Shown: positions 35,140 through 43,952, counted from the first letter of the stretch. The stretch: 64,000 bases of DNA from Natrinema mahii (GCA_000690595.2 JHUT02000008.1:1-64000); one strand, 5' to 3'. The notes: a model not told the origin generated them from the sequence alone. Numbers and translations: made by a program.

Positions 35140-35889
35140 TCAGCGCTCGAGGACGTCGACGATCGGCTCGTCGTCGATCATCCGCGCCAGGACGACCCGG
35201 GAGACGGCCGGCGCTCGCTCGAGCAGCTCCCGGCCGATCGCCGTGGCGGTCTCGCGCAGTTCCGGCCCGTCGACCTTGTTGAGCAGCGGGACGACCGTCG
35301 AACCCTCGGGGACGCCTCGCAGCCCGCCGCGGTCGCTCGCGAGGACCCGGGCCACGTCGACGGGGCGGATCGCGTCGCCGCGATCGAGGCCGGTGATCGC
35401 GGCCACCCGCTCGGGCCGGTGGACCGTCCCGGTCGCGAGCGGTTCTCCGACGGCCCGGACGCTCGCGATCGGAACCACGGTGTCGACGCTCGCGGGGAGC
35501 TGGGGCTCGCGGTCGTTCGGGGCCTTGAACTCCCGGGTCCGCGCGCCGTCGGCCTTGACGAGGACGAGGTCGGCAGCGTCGGCCGCCGCGAGGTCGTCGA
35601 CGACCGCGGGATCGTAGCCCGCGTAGCGGTCCTCGCCCTCCCGTTCGGCGACGACCCCGATCGGCCACGATTTGGCGCGCTCGAGCGCCGCTGCGGGGTC
35701 GTCCGTGACGGTGACGCGCTCGACGCGGCGGTCGAAGATGGGGATCCGGACCGTCGCGGTCACGGCCGTCCGGAGCGACCGCTCGCGGGCGGCTCGGGCC
35801 GCCAGCGCGTACAGCGTCGTCTTCTTTCCGCCCGCGCCGACGACCGCGACGAGGCCGGACTCCGCCCGGAGCGCCTCGAGGGGATCCAT
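35140..35889 (-). CDS. YqeC-like molybdenum-hydroxylase accessory protein (putative)
   Basis: A 249-residue P-loop-type protein; the N-terminal ESGLVAVVGAGGKKTTLYALA is the YqeC glycine loop, and KADGARTREFKAPNDREPQLP matches a conserved region of that family. YqeC is associated with selenium-dependent molybdenum hydroxylases in bacteria; in haloarchaea the role is unknown. It is convergent with mobA without any gap, which hints at shared molybdenum metabolism. Whether selenium is involved is not supported by anything seen. Confidence 0.8.
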   Translation of the reverse strand: MDPLEALRAESGLVAVVGAGGKKTTLYALAARAARERSLRTAVTATVRIPIFDRRVERVTVTDDPAAALERAKSWPIGVVAEREGEDRYAGYDPAVVDDLAAADAADLVLVKADGARTREFKAPNDREPQLPASVDTVVPIASVRAVGEPLATGTVHRPERVAAITGLDRGDAIRPVDVARVLASDRGGLRGVPEGSTVVPLLNKVDGPELRETATAIGRELLERAPAVSRVVLARMIDDEPIVDVLER

Positions 35890-36059
35890 ACCGGGGGTAC
35901 GACGGACGCCGGCTAATCGTTTGGGTCCGGGGTGGTGCGCCGAGCGGCGGGCCCTACGACCCTTTATCGGTCACCCGTGCCTGCGCCGGCGTCGCAGCCG
36001 CCTGCGGGCGGATCGCCGCTGCTCGCGCTTTTAACACCGGCCAGTTCGTATGGGTGTCC

Positions 36060-37286
36060 ATGACACTGTCCGACGCGAGCGGCCGCGACCCGGCGTTCCG
36101 ATTCGACTACCAGCCTCCGACGATCCGGTTCGGATCCGGCTGCGTCGACGACCTCGCGGCCGAACTCGAGGCGCTGGGCCTCGAGCGGGCGCTGGTCGTC
36201 TGTGGCTCGACCGTCGGGAGTACGCCCGCGGTCATCGACCCCGTCAGGGAGGGGCTCGGCGACCGACTGGCGGGTGTCTTCGCCGAGACGACGCCGGAAA
36301 AGCGGCTCGCGACGGCCCTCGAGGGACGCGAGCGACTGCGGGCCGCGGACGCCGACGCGCTCGTGGCGCTGGGCGGCGGCAGCAGCCTCGACGTGGCGAC
36401 GGTTAGCAGCGTTCTCGCCGCCGGCGATCGCTCGCACGCGGACGTGGCGGCCGAGTTCGCCGAGACGGGGACGATCGCGGTGCCCGACGAGGGGCTGGTA
36501 CCGATCGTCACGGTCCCGACCACGCTGGCCGGGGCCGACCTCTCGATGGTCGCGGGCGTCACCGCCGCGTCCGACTCGAGTCCGGTCGACGAGGAGATCG
36601 GCGGCGGGCTCTCGGATCCCGATCTGATGCCCGCGGCGGCGGTCTACGACCCGGAACTGGTCGCGACCACGCCCGACTCGATCCTGGCCGGCTCGGCCAT
36701 GAACGGCTTCGATAAGGGGCTCGAGACGCTGTACGCGAGCAACGCGACCCCGATTACCGATGCGACGGCCCAGCGCGGCCTCGAGACGCTTGCGGCCGGT
36801 CTCCGGGCGTTCGGCGACGGCGACCGGTCGGTCGAGACGTTCGAGACGGTTCTCGAGGGGATCGTCCTCGTCCAGTACGGTATCTCCCGGCCCGGCGAGA
36901 CGACGGCCTCGATCGTCCACGCCTTCGGCCACGCCCTCACCCGGACCCACGCGGTCCAGCAGGGCGCGGCCCACGGCGTCGTCGTCCCACACGTCCTCGC
37001 GTACATCTTCGAACAGGACGGGGTCGACGCGCGGGCTGACATGCTCGCGGCCGCACTCGGTGTCGACGACACGGCGGACCGCGAGGCCGCGGTCGTCGAG
37101 GCAGTCACCGAGATCCGGGACGCGCTCGAGTTGCCCGCGCGGCTCCGGGACGTCGACGGTCCCGAGCCCGAGGAGTTCACGGCGATCGCCGAAGCGGTGC
37201 TCGCGGACCCGTTCATGGCCAACGCACCGCCGGGACTCGAGCCGACCGTCGAGGAAATCGAGGGCATCCTCGAGGCGGCGTGGTAG
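36060..37286 (+). CDS. Iron-containing alcohol dehydrogenase family protein
   Basis: A 408-residue member of the Fe-ADH / glycerol-1-phosphate-dehydrogenase superfamily. NAD-binding loop GGGSSLDVAT (residues about 100-110) and PTTLAGADLSMV, plus metal-binding FDKGLET... and HAFGHALTRTHAVQQGAAHGVVVPHV (His ligands, in part) are present. The start ATG at 36060 is used over GTG 36054. The alcohol or polyol substrate is unknown; the protein is longer than EgsA. It is preceded by a clear 150-bp gap. Confidence 0.85.
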   Translation: MTLSDASGRDPAFRFDYQPPTIRFGSGCVDDLAAELEALGLERALVVCGSTVGSTPAVIDPVREGLGDRLAGVFAETTPEKRLATALEGRERLRAADADALVALGGGSSLDVATVSSVLAAGDRSHADVAAEFAETGTIAVPDEGLVPIVTVPTTLAGADLSMVAGVTAASDSSPVDEEIGGGLSDPDLMPAAAVYDPELVATTPDSILAGSAMNGFDKGLETLYASNATPITDATAQRGLETLAAGLRAFGDGDRSVETFETVLEGIVLVQYGISRPGETTASIVHAFGHALTRTHAVQQGAAHGVVVPHVLAYIFEQDGVDARADMLAAALGVDDTADREAAVVEAVTEIRDALELPARLRDVDGPEPEEFTAIAEAVLADPFMANAPPGLEPTVEEIEGILEAAW

Positions 37287-37293
37287 AGCGGTC

Positions 37294-37776
37294 TCAGCCG
37301 TTGGCTTCGCTCCCCTGGCCGTCGACGGCCGTCGGCGGTTCGACGCCGCGGCGGGGCGGCTCGAAGCCGCGGTGGAACGGCGAGGCCAGTCTGACGAGAT
37401 AGATCGACAGGACCGTACATCCCGCGGCGAGGAGCAGGGTGACGAACGGGTCGGCCAGTTGGACGATCTCGAGGAGATCGAGTCCGATCCCGCCGACCAG
37501 AAGCGAGAGGAGTTGACTGGCGGGTGCCCAGTCGGGAAGTCGGTCGGTGACGCGGTCCCGATAGGGGGTCGTGTAGGCGAATCCGCAGGACGCACCGAGC
37601 AACACCGCGGGCCAGTAGTCGACGACGGCGGGCAGTCCGATATAGAAATCGGCGGCCCAGGCGTACAGCGGCAGTCCGACGAGCAACGCCACGAACTCGC
37701 CGCGACGGCCCTCGGGAACCTGCCAGTCCCCGTCGTCGTCCCGGAACCACTCGCGGAGCCGTTCCCGCCGTGCCAT
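37294..37776 (-). CDS. Hypothetical membrane protein, four hydrophobic segments
   Basis: A 160-residue protein with hydrophobic segments near residues 28-45, 55-70, 88-105 and 110-128 and polar ends. It begins MARRERLREWFRDDDGDW, a typical basic-acidic start. No motif is recognised. It is convergent with the alcohol dehydrogenase by 7 bp and is followed upstream by queC on the same strand (stop 37817), which leaves 40 bp between start and queC end; it may be the last gene of that operon. Confidence 0.65.
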   Translation of the reverse strand: MARRERLREWFRDDDGDWQVPEGRRGEFVALLVGLPLYAWAADFYIGLPAVVDYWPAVLLGASCGFAYTTPYRDRVTDRLPDWAPASQLLSLLVGGIGLDLLEIVQLADPFVTLLLAAGCTVLSIYLVRLASPFHRGFEPPRRGVEPPTAVDGQGSEANG

Positions 37777-37816
37777 CGACCGTTCGATTCACCGCAATCG
37801 ACTGTGAACCTTTCTA

Positions 37817-38548
37817 TCACGCCTCGTCGGCGTAGGACGGCCGCTCGGCGTACGCGATCGGGTCGCGAACGCCGATGTTCTGGAACGCCTGGAGCCGGAA
37901 CGCGCAAGCGTCACAGGTGCCACAGGCGGGTTCGTTCTCCCGGTAGCAGCTCCAGGTGTGTTCGTAGGGGACCTCGAGTTCGACGCCGCGCTCGGCGATG
38001 TCGGTCTTCGAGTGCTCGACGAACGGCGCTTCGACCGAGATCTCGGTCTCGGGTTTGGTCCCGATGTCGACCACGTCCTCGAACGCCTCGAAGAACGCGG
38101 GGCGGCAGTCGGGATACCCCGAGAAGTCCTCGCTGTGGGCCCCGATGAAGACCGCCTCGCAGTCGTTGGCCTCGGCGTAGGAGACGGCCATCGCGAGCAG
38201 GTTGGCGTTCCGGAAGGGAACGTAGGAGGTCGGGATCTCGTCGCTCTCCATGTCGGCATCCGCGACCGCCATCTCGTCGTCGGTGAGACTCGAGGCACCG
38301 ATCGCCGCGAGGTGGTCGGTCTCGAGTCGCAGGAAGTCGGCCGCGTCGAACTCGTCGGCCAGCCGGCGGGCACACTCGAGTTCCCGATCTTCAGTACGCT
38401 GGCCGTAGGAGGTATGCAGGGCGTAGATCTCGTAGCCCCGGTCGCGGGCGACGGCGGCGGCGGTGGCGCTGTCCATCCCCCCCGAGAGGAGGACAACGGC
38501 GCGTTTTGCTGACGGTTCGTCGGTCGTGGTGTGGGTATCGTCGGTCAT
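37817..38548 (-). CDS. queC: 7-cyano-7-deazaguanine (preQ0) synthase QueC
   Basis: A 243-residue ATP-dependent enzyme that converts CDG to preQ0, the precursor of archaeosine in archaeal tRNA. LLSGGMDSATAAA is the PP-loop (SGGxDS), the CYRENEPACGTCDAC segment binds zinc, and VPFRNANLLA is typical. It is the last of queD-queE-queC; 29 bp separate it from queE. Confidence 0.95.
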   Translation of the reverse strand: MTDDTHTTTDEPSAKRAVVLLSGGMDSATAAAVARDRGYEIYALHTSYGQRTEDRELECARRLADEFDAADFLRLETDHLAAIGASSLTDDEMAVADADMESDEIPTSYVPFRNANLLAMAVSYAEANDCEAVFIGAHSEDFSGYPDCRPAFFEAFEDVVDIGTKPETEISVEAPFVEHSKTDIAERGVELEVPYEHTWSCYRENEPACGTCDACAFRLQAFQNIGVRDPIAYAERPSYADEA

Positions 38549-38577
38549 GCGTGTCTCGAGCGGTCGATCGGTCGGCG

Positions 38578-39366
38578 TTACGTCTCGGGGGCGTCGTTCC
38601 AGAGGTCGACGTGGAGTCGGGGCGTGTACCGAAAGCCGTACTCCATCGCGAGGTCGGCGACCCGGGTTCGGGTCTCCGCGAGGCGCTCGCGGGTCGCGCC
38701 TTCGGGCATCAGGAGGACGTCGTCGTCGCCGATCGGCACGTCGGCGGCGTCGCGGAGGTCGCCGAGTAGTTCGAGGATCTCCGGCATGTCGTCGCCGTCG
38801 GTCACGACGAACTTCAGCTGGACATCGTAGGCCTCCACGAGTCTGGCGAGCGCGTCCATATCGATCCGGTCGCGTTCGTGGCGCTGCTCCCACTCGTCCG
38901 CGTCGGCGTCCGCCGGCGCGCGCTCCGGCGTCGGCGTACTGCTCGCGAGCTTCGGGCTGATCGAGGCGAGGTCGATCGGCGCGTCCCGGTAGATCGTCCC
39001 GTTGGTCTCGACCGTGGTGTGATACCCCCGCTCGGCGAGGGCCTCGAGCAGGTCGACGCTCTCCGCGTGAAGCAGCGGTTCGCCGCCGGTCAGGACGACG
39101 TGTTCGGCGTCGCGAGCCTCGATCTCGGCGAGGAGCTCCTCGAGACCGAGCCACGCGTGGGTGGGCTCCCAGGAGGTGTGATAGGAGTCACAGAACCAAC
39201 ACCGGAGGTTACAGCCGCTCGTGCGGACGAACGTCGACGGGACGCCGGCGAGGGTGCCCTCCCCCTGCAGGGAGTGAAACAGCTCGTTGATCGGCAGGCC
39301 GTCCGGCGTCTCTTCGTCGCCGGTTTCCGTGCCGGACTCGAGATCGACGGAGTCGGAGACCGGCAT
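38578..39366 (-). CDS. queE: 7-carboxy-7-deazaguanine synthase QueE
   Basis: A 262-residue radical-SAM enzyme that makes CDG from carboxytetrahydropterin. RTSGCNLRCWFCDSYHTSW holds the CxxxCxxC [4Fe-4S] site, unlike most radical-SAM enzymes with CxxxCxxC variants of longer spacing only slightly; LFHSLQGEG and VLTGGEPLLH are further family motifs. It starts 1 bp after queD and is cotranscribed. Confidence 0.94.
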   Translation of the reverse strand: MPVSDSVDLESGTETGDEETPDGLPINELFHSLQGEGTLAGVPSTFVRTSGCNLRCWFCDSYHTSWEPTHAWLGLEELLAEIEARDAEHVVLTGGEPLLHAESVDLLEALAERGYHTTVETNGTIYRDAPIDLASISPKLASSTPTPERAPADADADEWEQRHERDRIDMDALARLVEAYDVQLKFVVTDGDDMPEILELLGDLRDAADVPIGDDDVLLMPEGATRERLAETRTRVADLAMEYGFRYTPRLHVDLWNDAPET

Positions 39367-39367
39367 T

Positions 39368-39847
39368 TCAGAACCCGCTCCCCCCGCAGAGTTCGCTCGT
39401 CTCGCTGACCCGCACGGCGACGTCGGTGACCGTCTCGGGCAGGGCCGCCGCGAGCTTTCGCTCGAGGACGACGCTCATCACCTCCGCCGTCGGCGGGTTC
39501 TCGAGGACGACGACGCCGTCCCCGTCGCCGGCCGCCTCGAAGGCCTCGATCAGGGGATCGCCGGCCTCGAGCAGGAACCGGTGGTCCCAGTCCGATATTA
39601 CGTCGGTAATATCTCCTTTGTCGGCGATCCATCCCTCCTCGGTGAGTCGGCCGGTGACGGTGACGGCGATCTCGTAGTTGTGGCCGTGCGGGCGGGCACA
39701 CTTGCCGTCGTGGTGGCGTATCCGGTGGCCGGTGCTGATCCGGATCGGCCGGTCACGGCCGACGTGGAGGGTGCGGCGCGCCCCGACGATCGCGTCGTCG
39801 GTCACCGCGTCGGAGCCGCGCTCGCGTGAATCGGCGGAATCGGTCAT
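39368..39847 (-). CDS. queD: 6-carboxy-5,6,7,8-tetrahydropterin synthase QueD
   Basis: A 159-residue pterin-binding enzyme of the 6-pyruvoyl-tetrahydropterin synthase family. Zinc ligands and catalytic residues occur in ISTGHRIRHHDGKCARPHGHNYEIAV (in part: GHRIRHH and CARPHGHNY), and later EDE-like acidic residues. It makes the QueE substrate from dihydroneopterin triphosphate. First gene of the preQ0 operon; promoter has a palindrome at 39855-39870. Confidence 0.93.
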   Translation of the reverse strand: MTDSADSRERGSDAVTDDAIVGARRTLHVGRDRPIRISTGHRIRHHDGKCARPHGHNYEIAVTVTGRLTEEGWIADKGDITDVISDWDHRFLLEAGDPLIEAFEAAGDGDGVVVLENPPTAEVMSVVLERKLAAALPETVTDVAVRVSETSELCGGSGF

Positions 39848-39854
39848 ATCTTGC

Positions 39855-39877
39855 TATTCTCTCGAGAATACTTAAGG
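39855..39877 (-). promoter_or_regulatory. queDEC promoter with operator-like palindrome
   Basis: A TATA-like CTTAAG (39871-39876, complementary strand) lies ~26 bp before the ATG (39847), so the mRNA would be leaderless. Between them is TATTCTC-TC-GAGAATA (39855-39870), a perfect 7-bp inverted repeat, exactly where a repressor would block RNA polymerase. The regulator is not identified. Confidence 0.55.
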
Positions 39878-39972
39878 ATGGCCGAACGGCCGCCGCGCTG
39901 GGACCGGGGTCCGTGCTCCGAACAGGAAACGCTGGTCGGTCCACCCACCGTCGGCTCCGACGGGTCGCGGCC

Positions 39973-40329
39973 TCAGTCCTCGAGTTTGTCCTGAAGCCTG
40001 TTTTTCGCCTCCGTCCGGCGCTTGCGGGAGAACTCGGGGCCGTCGCTCGAGAAGTCGATCTCGATCTCGTCGAGCGTCCGTCGGTAGATGTTGGTCCGTC
40101 GCCCCTCGTCGGAGAGCTGTCGACCTTCGCAGGTCAACAGTCCGGCGTCGACGAGTTCTTCGATTCGGCGGTAACAGGTCGCGATGGGGATCTCGATGTC
40201 CTCGCTGAGCGCCTGCGCTGATTTCGGCGTGCCGGCCGCACAGAGGATTTCCGCGCTGTATTTGCTCCCCAGCGCGGACAGCACTGCAGCCGAGTCCGCC
40301 TCCGTTCGTTCCGTCCGACTCCGAGACAT
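39973..40329 (-). CDS. Winged-helix transcriptional regulator (ArsR-like)
   Basis: A 118-residue winged-helix protein: PKSAQALSEDIEIPIATCYRRIEEL (helices 2-3, in part), the wing with LTCEGRQLSDEGRRTNIYRRTL and a basic C-terminal helix. It begins MSRSRTERTEADSA and matches haloarchaeal winged-helix regulators. A purine-rich GTAAGGAGGG lies before the ATG. Its position upstream of queD (125 bp away, same strand) makes it a possible regulator of the archaeosine operon, but this is inference. Confidence 0.85.
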   Translation of the reverse strand: MSRSRTERTEADSAAVLSALGSKYSAEILCAAGTPKSAQALSEDIEIPIATCYRRIEELVDAGLLTCEGRQLSDEGRRTNIYRRTLDEIEIDFSSDGPEFSRKRRTEAKNRLQDKLED

Positions 40330-40467
40330 AGTACCCTCCTTACTAAGTATCAGGATTGAATCTTGTGGTTACCGTGAGTACTACTTTATCGGACATATAG
40401 GGGGGGCCGCGGGCGGCGATCGGTCGCGGGCGAGACGCATTTGGGGGCCCGGCCCGAACGACGGGGT

Positions 40468-41151
40468 ATGAACGTCGCGGTCGTAACGGTCGGGGACGAA
40501 CTGCTCGCCGGACGAACGACGGACACGAACGCCACGTGGCTCTGTTCGGAACTCGACGACCGCGGCGTCACCGTCGGCCGGGTGACCACGGTCCCCGATC
40601 GCGTGGCCGACATCGCCCGCGTGGTCAACGAGTACCGCGCGGAGTACGACGCCGTCATCGTCACCGGGGGGCTGGGCCCGACCCACGACGATCTCACCAT
40701 GGAAGGCGTCGCGGCCGCCCTCGGGCGCGAGGTCGATGAACACGACGCTGCACTGGCCTGGCTCGAGGAGGACGGCTACACCCGCGACGACCTCGCGGCC
40801 GGCACGGCCGATTTACCCGCCGGCGCGCGGGCCCTGCACAACGACGCGGGCGTCGCTCCCGGCGCGGCCCTCGAAGGGGTCTACGTCCTTCCGGGCGTCC
40901 CGGCGGAGATGAAGGCGATGTTCGAGTCGATCGCCGACGAGTTCGCGGGGACCCCGACCTACCGCGAGACGGTCGTCGCCGACGAGGCCGAGAGCGCTCT
41001 GCTCGATCGAATCGCCGACGTCCGCGAGCGGTTCGACGTGTCGGTGGGGAGCTATCCCGGCGAGTCGGTCAGGATCGAACTGACCGGGGCCGACGAGGCG
41101 ACGGTCGCCGACGCCGCCGGCTGGCTCCGCGAGCGGGTCGATTTACCGTAA
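40468..41151 (+). CDS. CinA-like molybdopterin-binding domain protein
   Basis: A 227-residue protein with the MoCF_biosynth/CinA N-terminal fold: VAVVTVGDELLAGRTTDTNA and VTGGLGPTHDDLT (cofactor-binding) plus LPGVPAEMKAMF. Bacterial CinA is NMN deamidase/competence-linked; archaeal members with this domain only, as here, lack the C-terminal PncC domain. The role in haloarchaea is unknown, though NAD or molybdopterin metabolism is possible. ATG 40468 is the family start. Confidence 0.87.
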   Translation: MNVAVVTVGDELLAGRTTDTNATWLCSELDDRGVTVGRVTTVPDRVADIARVVNEYRAEYDAVIVTGGLGPTHDDLTMEGVAAALGREVDEHDAALAWLEEDGYTRDDLAAGTADLPAGARALHNDAGVAPGAALEGVYVLPGVPAEMKAMFESIADEFAGTPTYRETVVADEAESALLDRIADVRERFDVSVGSYPGESVRIELTGADEATVADAAGWLRERVDLP

Positions 41152-41153
41152 TC

Positions 41154-41288
41154 TCAGCGGTAGAAAGACACCATCCAGGCGATCGTCACCAGCAGGCCGA
41201 GCGCGAGCGCGCCCCAGCCGACGATCTCCATCGGTAGTTTCGGTTCCGTTTCCGTCGCGAGAACGGCGGCCTCGATCAGTGCAGACAT
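41154..41288 (-). CDS. 44-residue single-helix membrane protein
   Basis: A short frame starting ATG at 41288 gives a protein with a hydrophobic helix VGWGALALGLLVTIAWMV (residues 23-40), an acidic front TETEPKLPME and a C-terminal SFYR. It is convergent with the CinA gene (stop 2 bp away). Its haloarchaeal codon bias and clear topology suggest a real small gene, though it is below usual annotation lengths. Upstream on the plus strand is the 200-bp gap before the NAD-kinase gene. Confidence 0.6.
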   Translation of the reverse strand: MSALIEAAVLATETEPKLPMEIVGWGALALGLLVTIAWMVSFYR

Positions 41289-41498
41289 GGTCGGCGATCG
41301 GTACCCATCCCCCTTAATTGTTCAGAAACCGAGCGCGTCGACCGCGGATCCCCGCGTCCGGCCGATCGGGCGGGCCCGGTTCGTGGTCGACTCGATCCCG
41401 GTGTCTCGAGACGCCGTCCGCCGGTGAGCCGGCGAAAGCGGACCGTCCGCCCGCAGCGACACGATACGGATTTCCGGCTGGCGTCCCCAAACCGCGGT

Positions 41499-42650
41499 AT
41501 GGAGGCCATCGGCGTCGTCGTCAACCCGATCGCGGGGATGGGCGGTCGGGTCGGACTGAAAGGGACCGACGGGAAACTCGAGGAGGCGCGCCGCCGCGGT
41601 GCCGAGCCGCGCGCGCCGGACCGGGCCCGCGAGGCGTTGCGGTCGCTCCATCGCCGCGCGCCCGACCTCGCGGTCTACACGGCCGCGGGCGTCATGGGCG
41701 AACGCGCGGTCCGGGACGCCGGCTACGAACCCGAACTCGTCTACGACCCGGCCGACGCCGCCGGCGCGACCGACGGCCCGGCGCGGGTCGCCGATCCCGA
41801 GACGGCCGAGACATCGGCCGACGACACGCGTGCGGCCGTCCGAGCCCTGCTCGCGGCCGACGTCGATCTCGTCTTTTTCGTCGGCGGCGACGGCACCGCC
41901 GTCGACGTCGCCGAGACGCTCGAAGAAGCCGACGGGGAGACGCCGATGCTGGGCGTGCCGGCCGGGGTCAAGATCTACTCGTCGGTCTTCGGCGTGACGC
42001 CGGCCGACGCCGGCCGGATCGCCGCCGAGTTCGACCGCGTCGAGCGCCGCGAGGTCAACGACATCGACGAGGACGCCTACCGCGAGGGAGCGGTCCGCAC
42101 GGAACTCAAAGCGATCGTCCCGGTCCCCGTCGCGCCCGAGGTCCAGTCGGGCAAGCAGGTCTCGAGCGGGAGCGTCGACTCGCTGGCGGCGGGGTTCGCC
42201 CGCGAGGTCGAGCCCGGGCGGACCTACGTCTTCGGTCCCGGCAGCACCGTCGGCGCGATCGAGACGGAGCTGGGGATCGATCCCTCGCCGCTGGGCGTCG
42301 ACGTCTGGCGTGCCGGCGCTGGCGAGGACGACTCGGCGGCCGAGCGCGGCGAGTTGCTGGCCCGCGACGCCGGCGAATCGGCGATCCTCGAGGCGCTGGC
42401 GACGCCGGTCACGATCGTCGTCTCGCCGATCGGCGGCCAGGGATTCGTTTTCGGCCGCGGCAACCACCAGATCTCGCCGGCCGTGATCCGACGCGCCGAG
42501 GAGATCGAGGTCGTCGCGTCCGACGAGAAACTCGACGACCTCGACTCGCTGCGCGTCGACACCGACGACGAGGAGATCGACGAGCGGCTCCGCGGGTGGG
42601 TACAGGTCCGGACCGGCCGGTTCACGACGCGGCTGATCAACGTCGTCTAG
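41499..42650 (+). CDS. ATP-NAD kinase-like protein
   Basis: A 383-residue protein of the NAD kinase superfamily (AcoX-type). GIVVNPIAGMGGRVGLKG-like start (VVVNPIAGMGGRVGLKGTDG, residues 6-25) and the FFVGGDGTAVDVAE signature (GGDGT) for ATP are present; VPAGVKIYSSVFG follows. True haloarchaeal NAD kinase is shorter and lies elsewhere in typical genomes, so this may be a related kinase with a different substrate. Start ATG 41499 matches the family. Confidence 0.85.
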   Translation: MEAIGVVVNPIAGMGGRVGLKGTDGKLEEARRRGAEPRAPDRAREALRSLHRRAPDLAVYTAAGVMGERAVRDAGYEPELVYDPADAAGATDGPARVADPETAETSADDTRAAVRALLAADVDLVFFVGGDGTAVDVAETLEEADGETPMLGVPAGVKIYSSVFGVTPADAGRIAAEFDRVERREVNDIDEDAYREGAVRTELKAIVPVPVAPEVQSGKQVSSGSVDSLAAGFAREVEPGRTYVFGPGSTVGAIETELGIDPSPLGVDVWRAGAGEDDSAAERGELLARDAGESAILEALATPVTIVVSPIGGQGFVFGRGNHQISPAVIRRAEEIEVVASDEKLDDLDSLRVDTDDEEIDERLRGWVQVRTGRFTTRLINVV

Positions 42651-42704
42651 CTCCCGCCGGCTCGAATTGTATAAGGGCATACCCGAAACGTTCGCTGAAA
42701 TCAA

Positions 42705-42741
42705 CCATATAACGATGCGGCTCCATATAATGACCATATAG
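42705..42741 (+). promoter_or_regulatory. Three CCATATA repeats upstream of the AbrB-PhoU gene
   Basis: CCATATAA at 42705-42712 and 42723-42730 and CCATATAG at 42734-42741 lie 36-72 bp before the ATG at 42777. Start-to-start spacings are 18 and 11 bp. They may be regulator sites or alternative TATA boxes. A core promoter ending near 42750 is plausible. Confidence 0.4.
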
Positions 42742-42776
42742 TCAAGATTAAGGTCAAGTCCCGCCTAGGGGCCCGT

Positions 42777-43808
42777 ATGGAAACGCGGAAAGTTCAACGA
42801 CTCGGGCCGTCGACGCTGGCGATGACGCTCCCGGCCGAGTGGGCGTCCGAACACGGCGTCGAGAAAGGCGACGAGGTCTCGCTGCGCACCAGCGGCAAGG
42901 GCACCCTGACCGTGATGCCCGAGTCGGCGAGCTCGGAGGAGACGGAAGCGATCATCCACACCGACGATCTCGACGCCGACGCCGTCGAGCGCGCGATCGT
43001 CGCGCAGTACGTCCTCGGCCGCCGCATCATTCGCATCGAGCGCGAGGACGGCGCGCTCGAGTCCGCCCACATCAACGCGGTCTACCAGGCCGAGACCCAA
43101 CTGATGGGGCTGGGCGTCATCGAGGAGACCCCCGAGAGCATCTCGATCCGCTGTTCGGTCGACCCCGAGGACTTCACGCTCGACAACCTCCTCGAGCGCT
43201 TAGAGCGGACCGGCCAGACGATGCGCGGCGAGGGGATCAAAGCGCTGGCTCACGGCAACCCCGATCTGGCCCAGCGCGCGCTCAACCGGGAGCGCCAGGC
43301 GAACAAGATCTTCGTCCTCCTCCTGCGACTGATCTTTACGGCCTACCAGAACCCCAACCTCGCGCGGGCGGTCGGCCTGAACACCGGCTTCCCGCTGATC
43401 GGCTACCGCTCGATCGCGAAGAACCTCGAGCTGACCGCCGACAACGGTGAGGACATCGCCGACATCGTCATCGAGACGGAAGGCCACACGCTGAACGTCG
43501 AGAGCGCCGTGATGCGCGAGATCCGGGAACTGAACGAGCTGGTCGACGAGATCACGACCAAGTCGGTCGAGGCGGCCGTCGAGCGCGACTACGACAAGTC
43601 CAACGAGGTCCGCGGGCTCTTCCACGAAATCTCCGCTCGCGAGGACGAGATCCTCACGGGGCTGCCGGAGATGGACAACGCCGACCTGCTCCGAGTGCGG
43701 GAGGTCCTCGTCAGCCTCGAGCAGACCGCCCAGTACGCGGCCCGAAACGGGGAGATCGCGGCCAACCTCGCGCTCAACGAGGAGTCCGAACACACGACGA
43801 TCAAGTGA
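42777..43808 (+). CDS. PhoU-domain regulator with N-terminal SpoVT-AbrB domain
   Basis: A 343-residue haloarchaeal regulator: N-terminal AbrB-like swapped hairpin (RKVQRLGPSTLAMTLPAEWA, residues 4-23) which binds DNA, then two PhoU helical repeats (LDNLLERLERTGQTM; KSVEAAVERDYDKSNEVRGL). AbrB-PhoU fusions are known in haloarchaea as phosphate uptake regulators. No pst transport genes are next to it, so any phosphate link is indirect. The triple CCATATA repeats may be its own operator. Confidence 0.88.
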   Translation: METRKVQRLGPSTLAMTLPAEWASEHGVEKGDEVSLRTSGKGTLTVMPESASSEETEAIIHTDDLDADAVERAIVAQYVLGRRIIRIEREDGALESAHINAVYQAETQLMGLGVIEETPESISIRCSVDPEDFTLDNLLERLERTGQTMRGEGIKALAHGNPDLAQRALNRERQANKIFVLLLRLIFTAYQNPNLARAVGLNTGFPLIGYRSIAKNLELTADNGEDIADIVIETEGHTLNVESAVMREIRELNELVDEITTKSVEAAVERDYDKSNEVRGLFHEISAREDEILTGLPEMDNADLLRVREVLVSLEQTAQYAARNGEIAANLALNEESEHTTIK

Positions 43809-43952
43809 CGCGGTCGTCGCGCCGGCGACGTTTCGATGCGAAGTCGTTCAGTCGACTTTCCGCGCATCGGCCGCCAAGCGGCCGGTGTCGGTCGGCGCGT
43901 CGATCCGTCAGGAATGGGTGAAGTTAAGGGACCCCACACGCAACCCCCGAGC

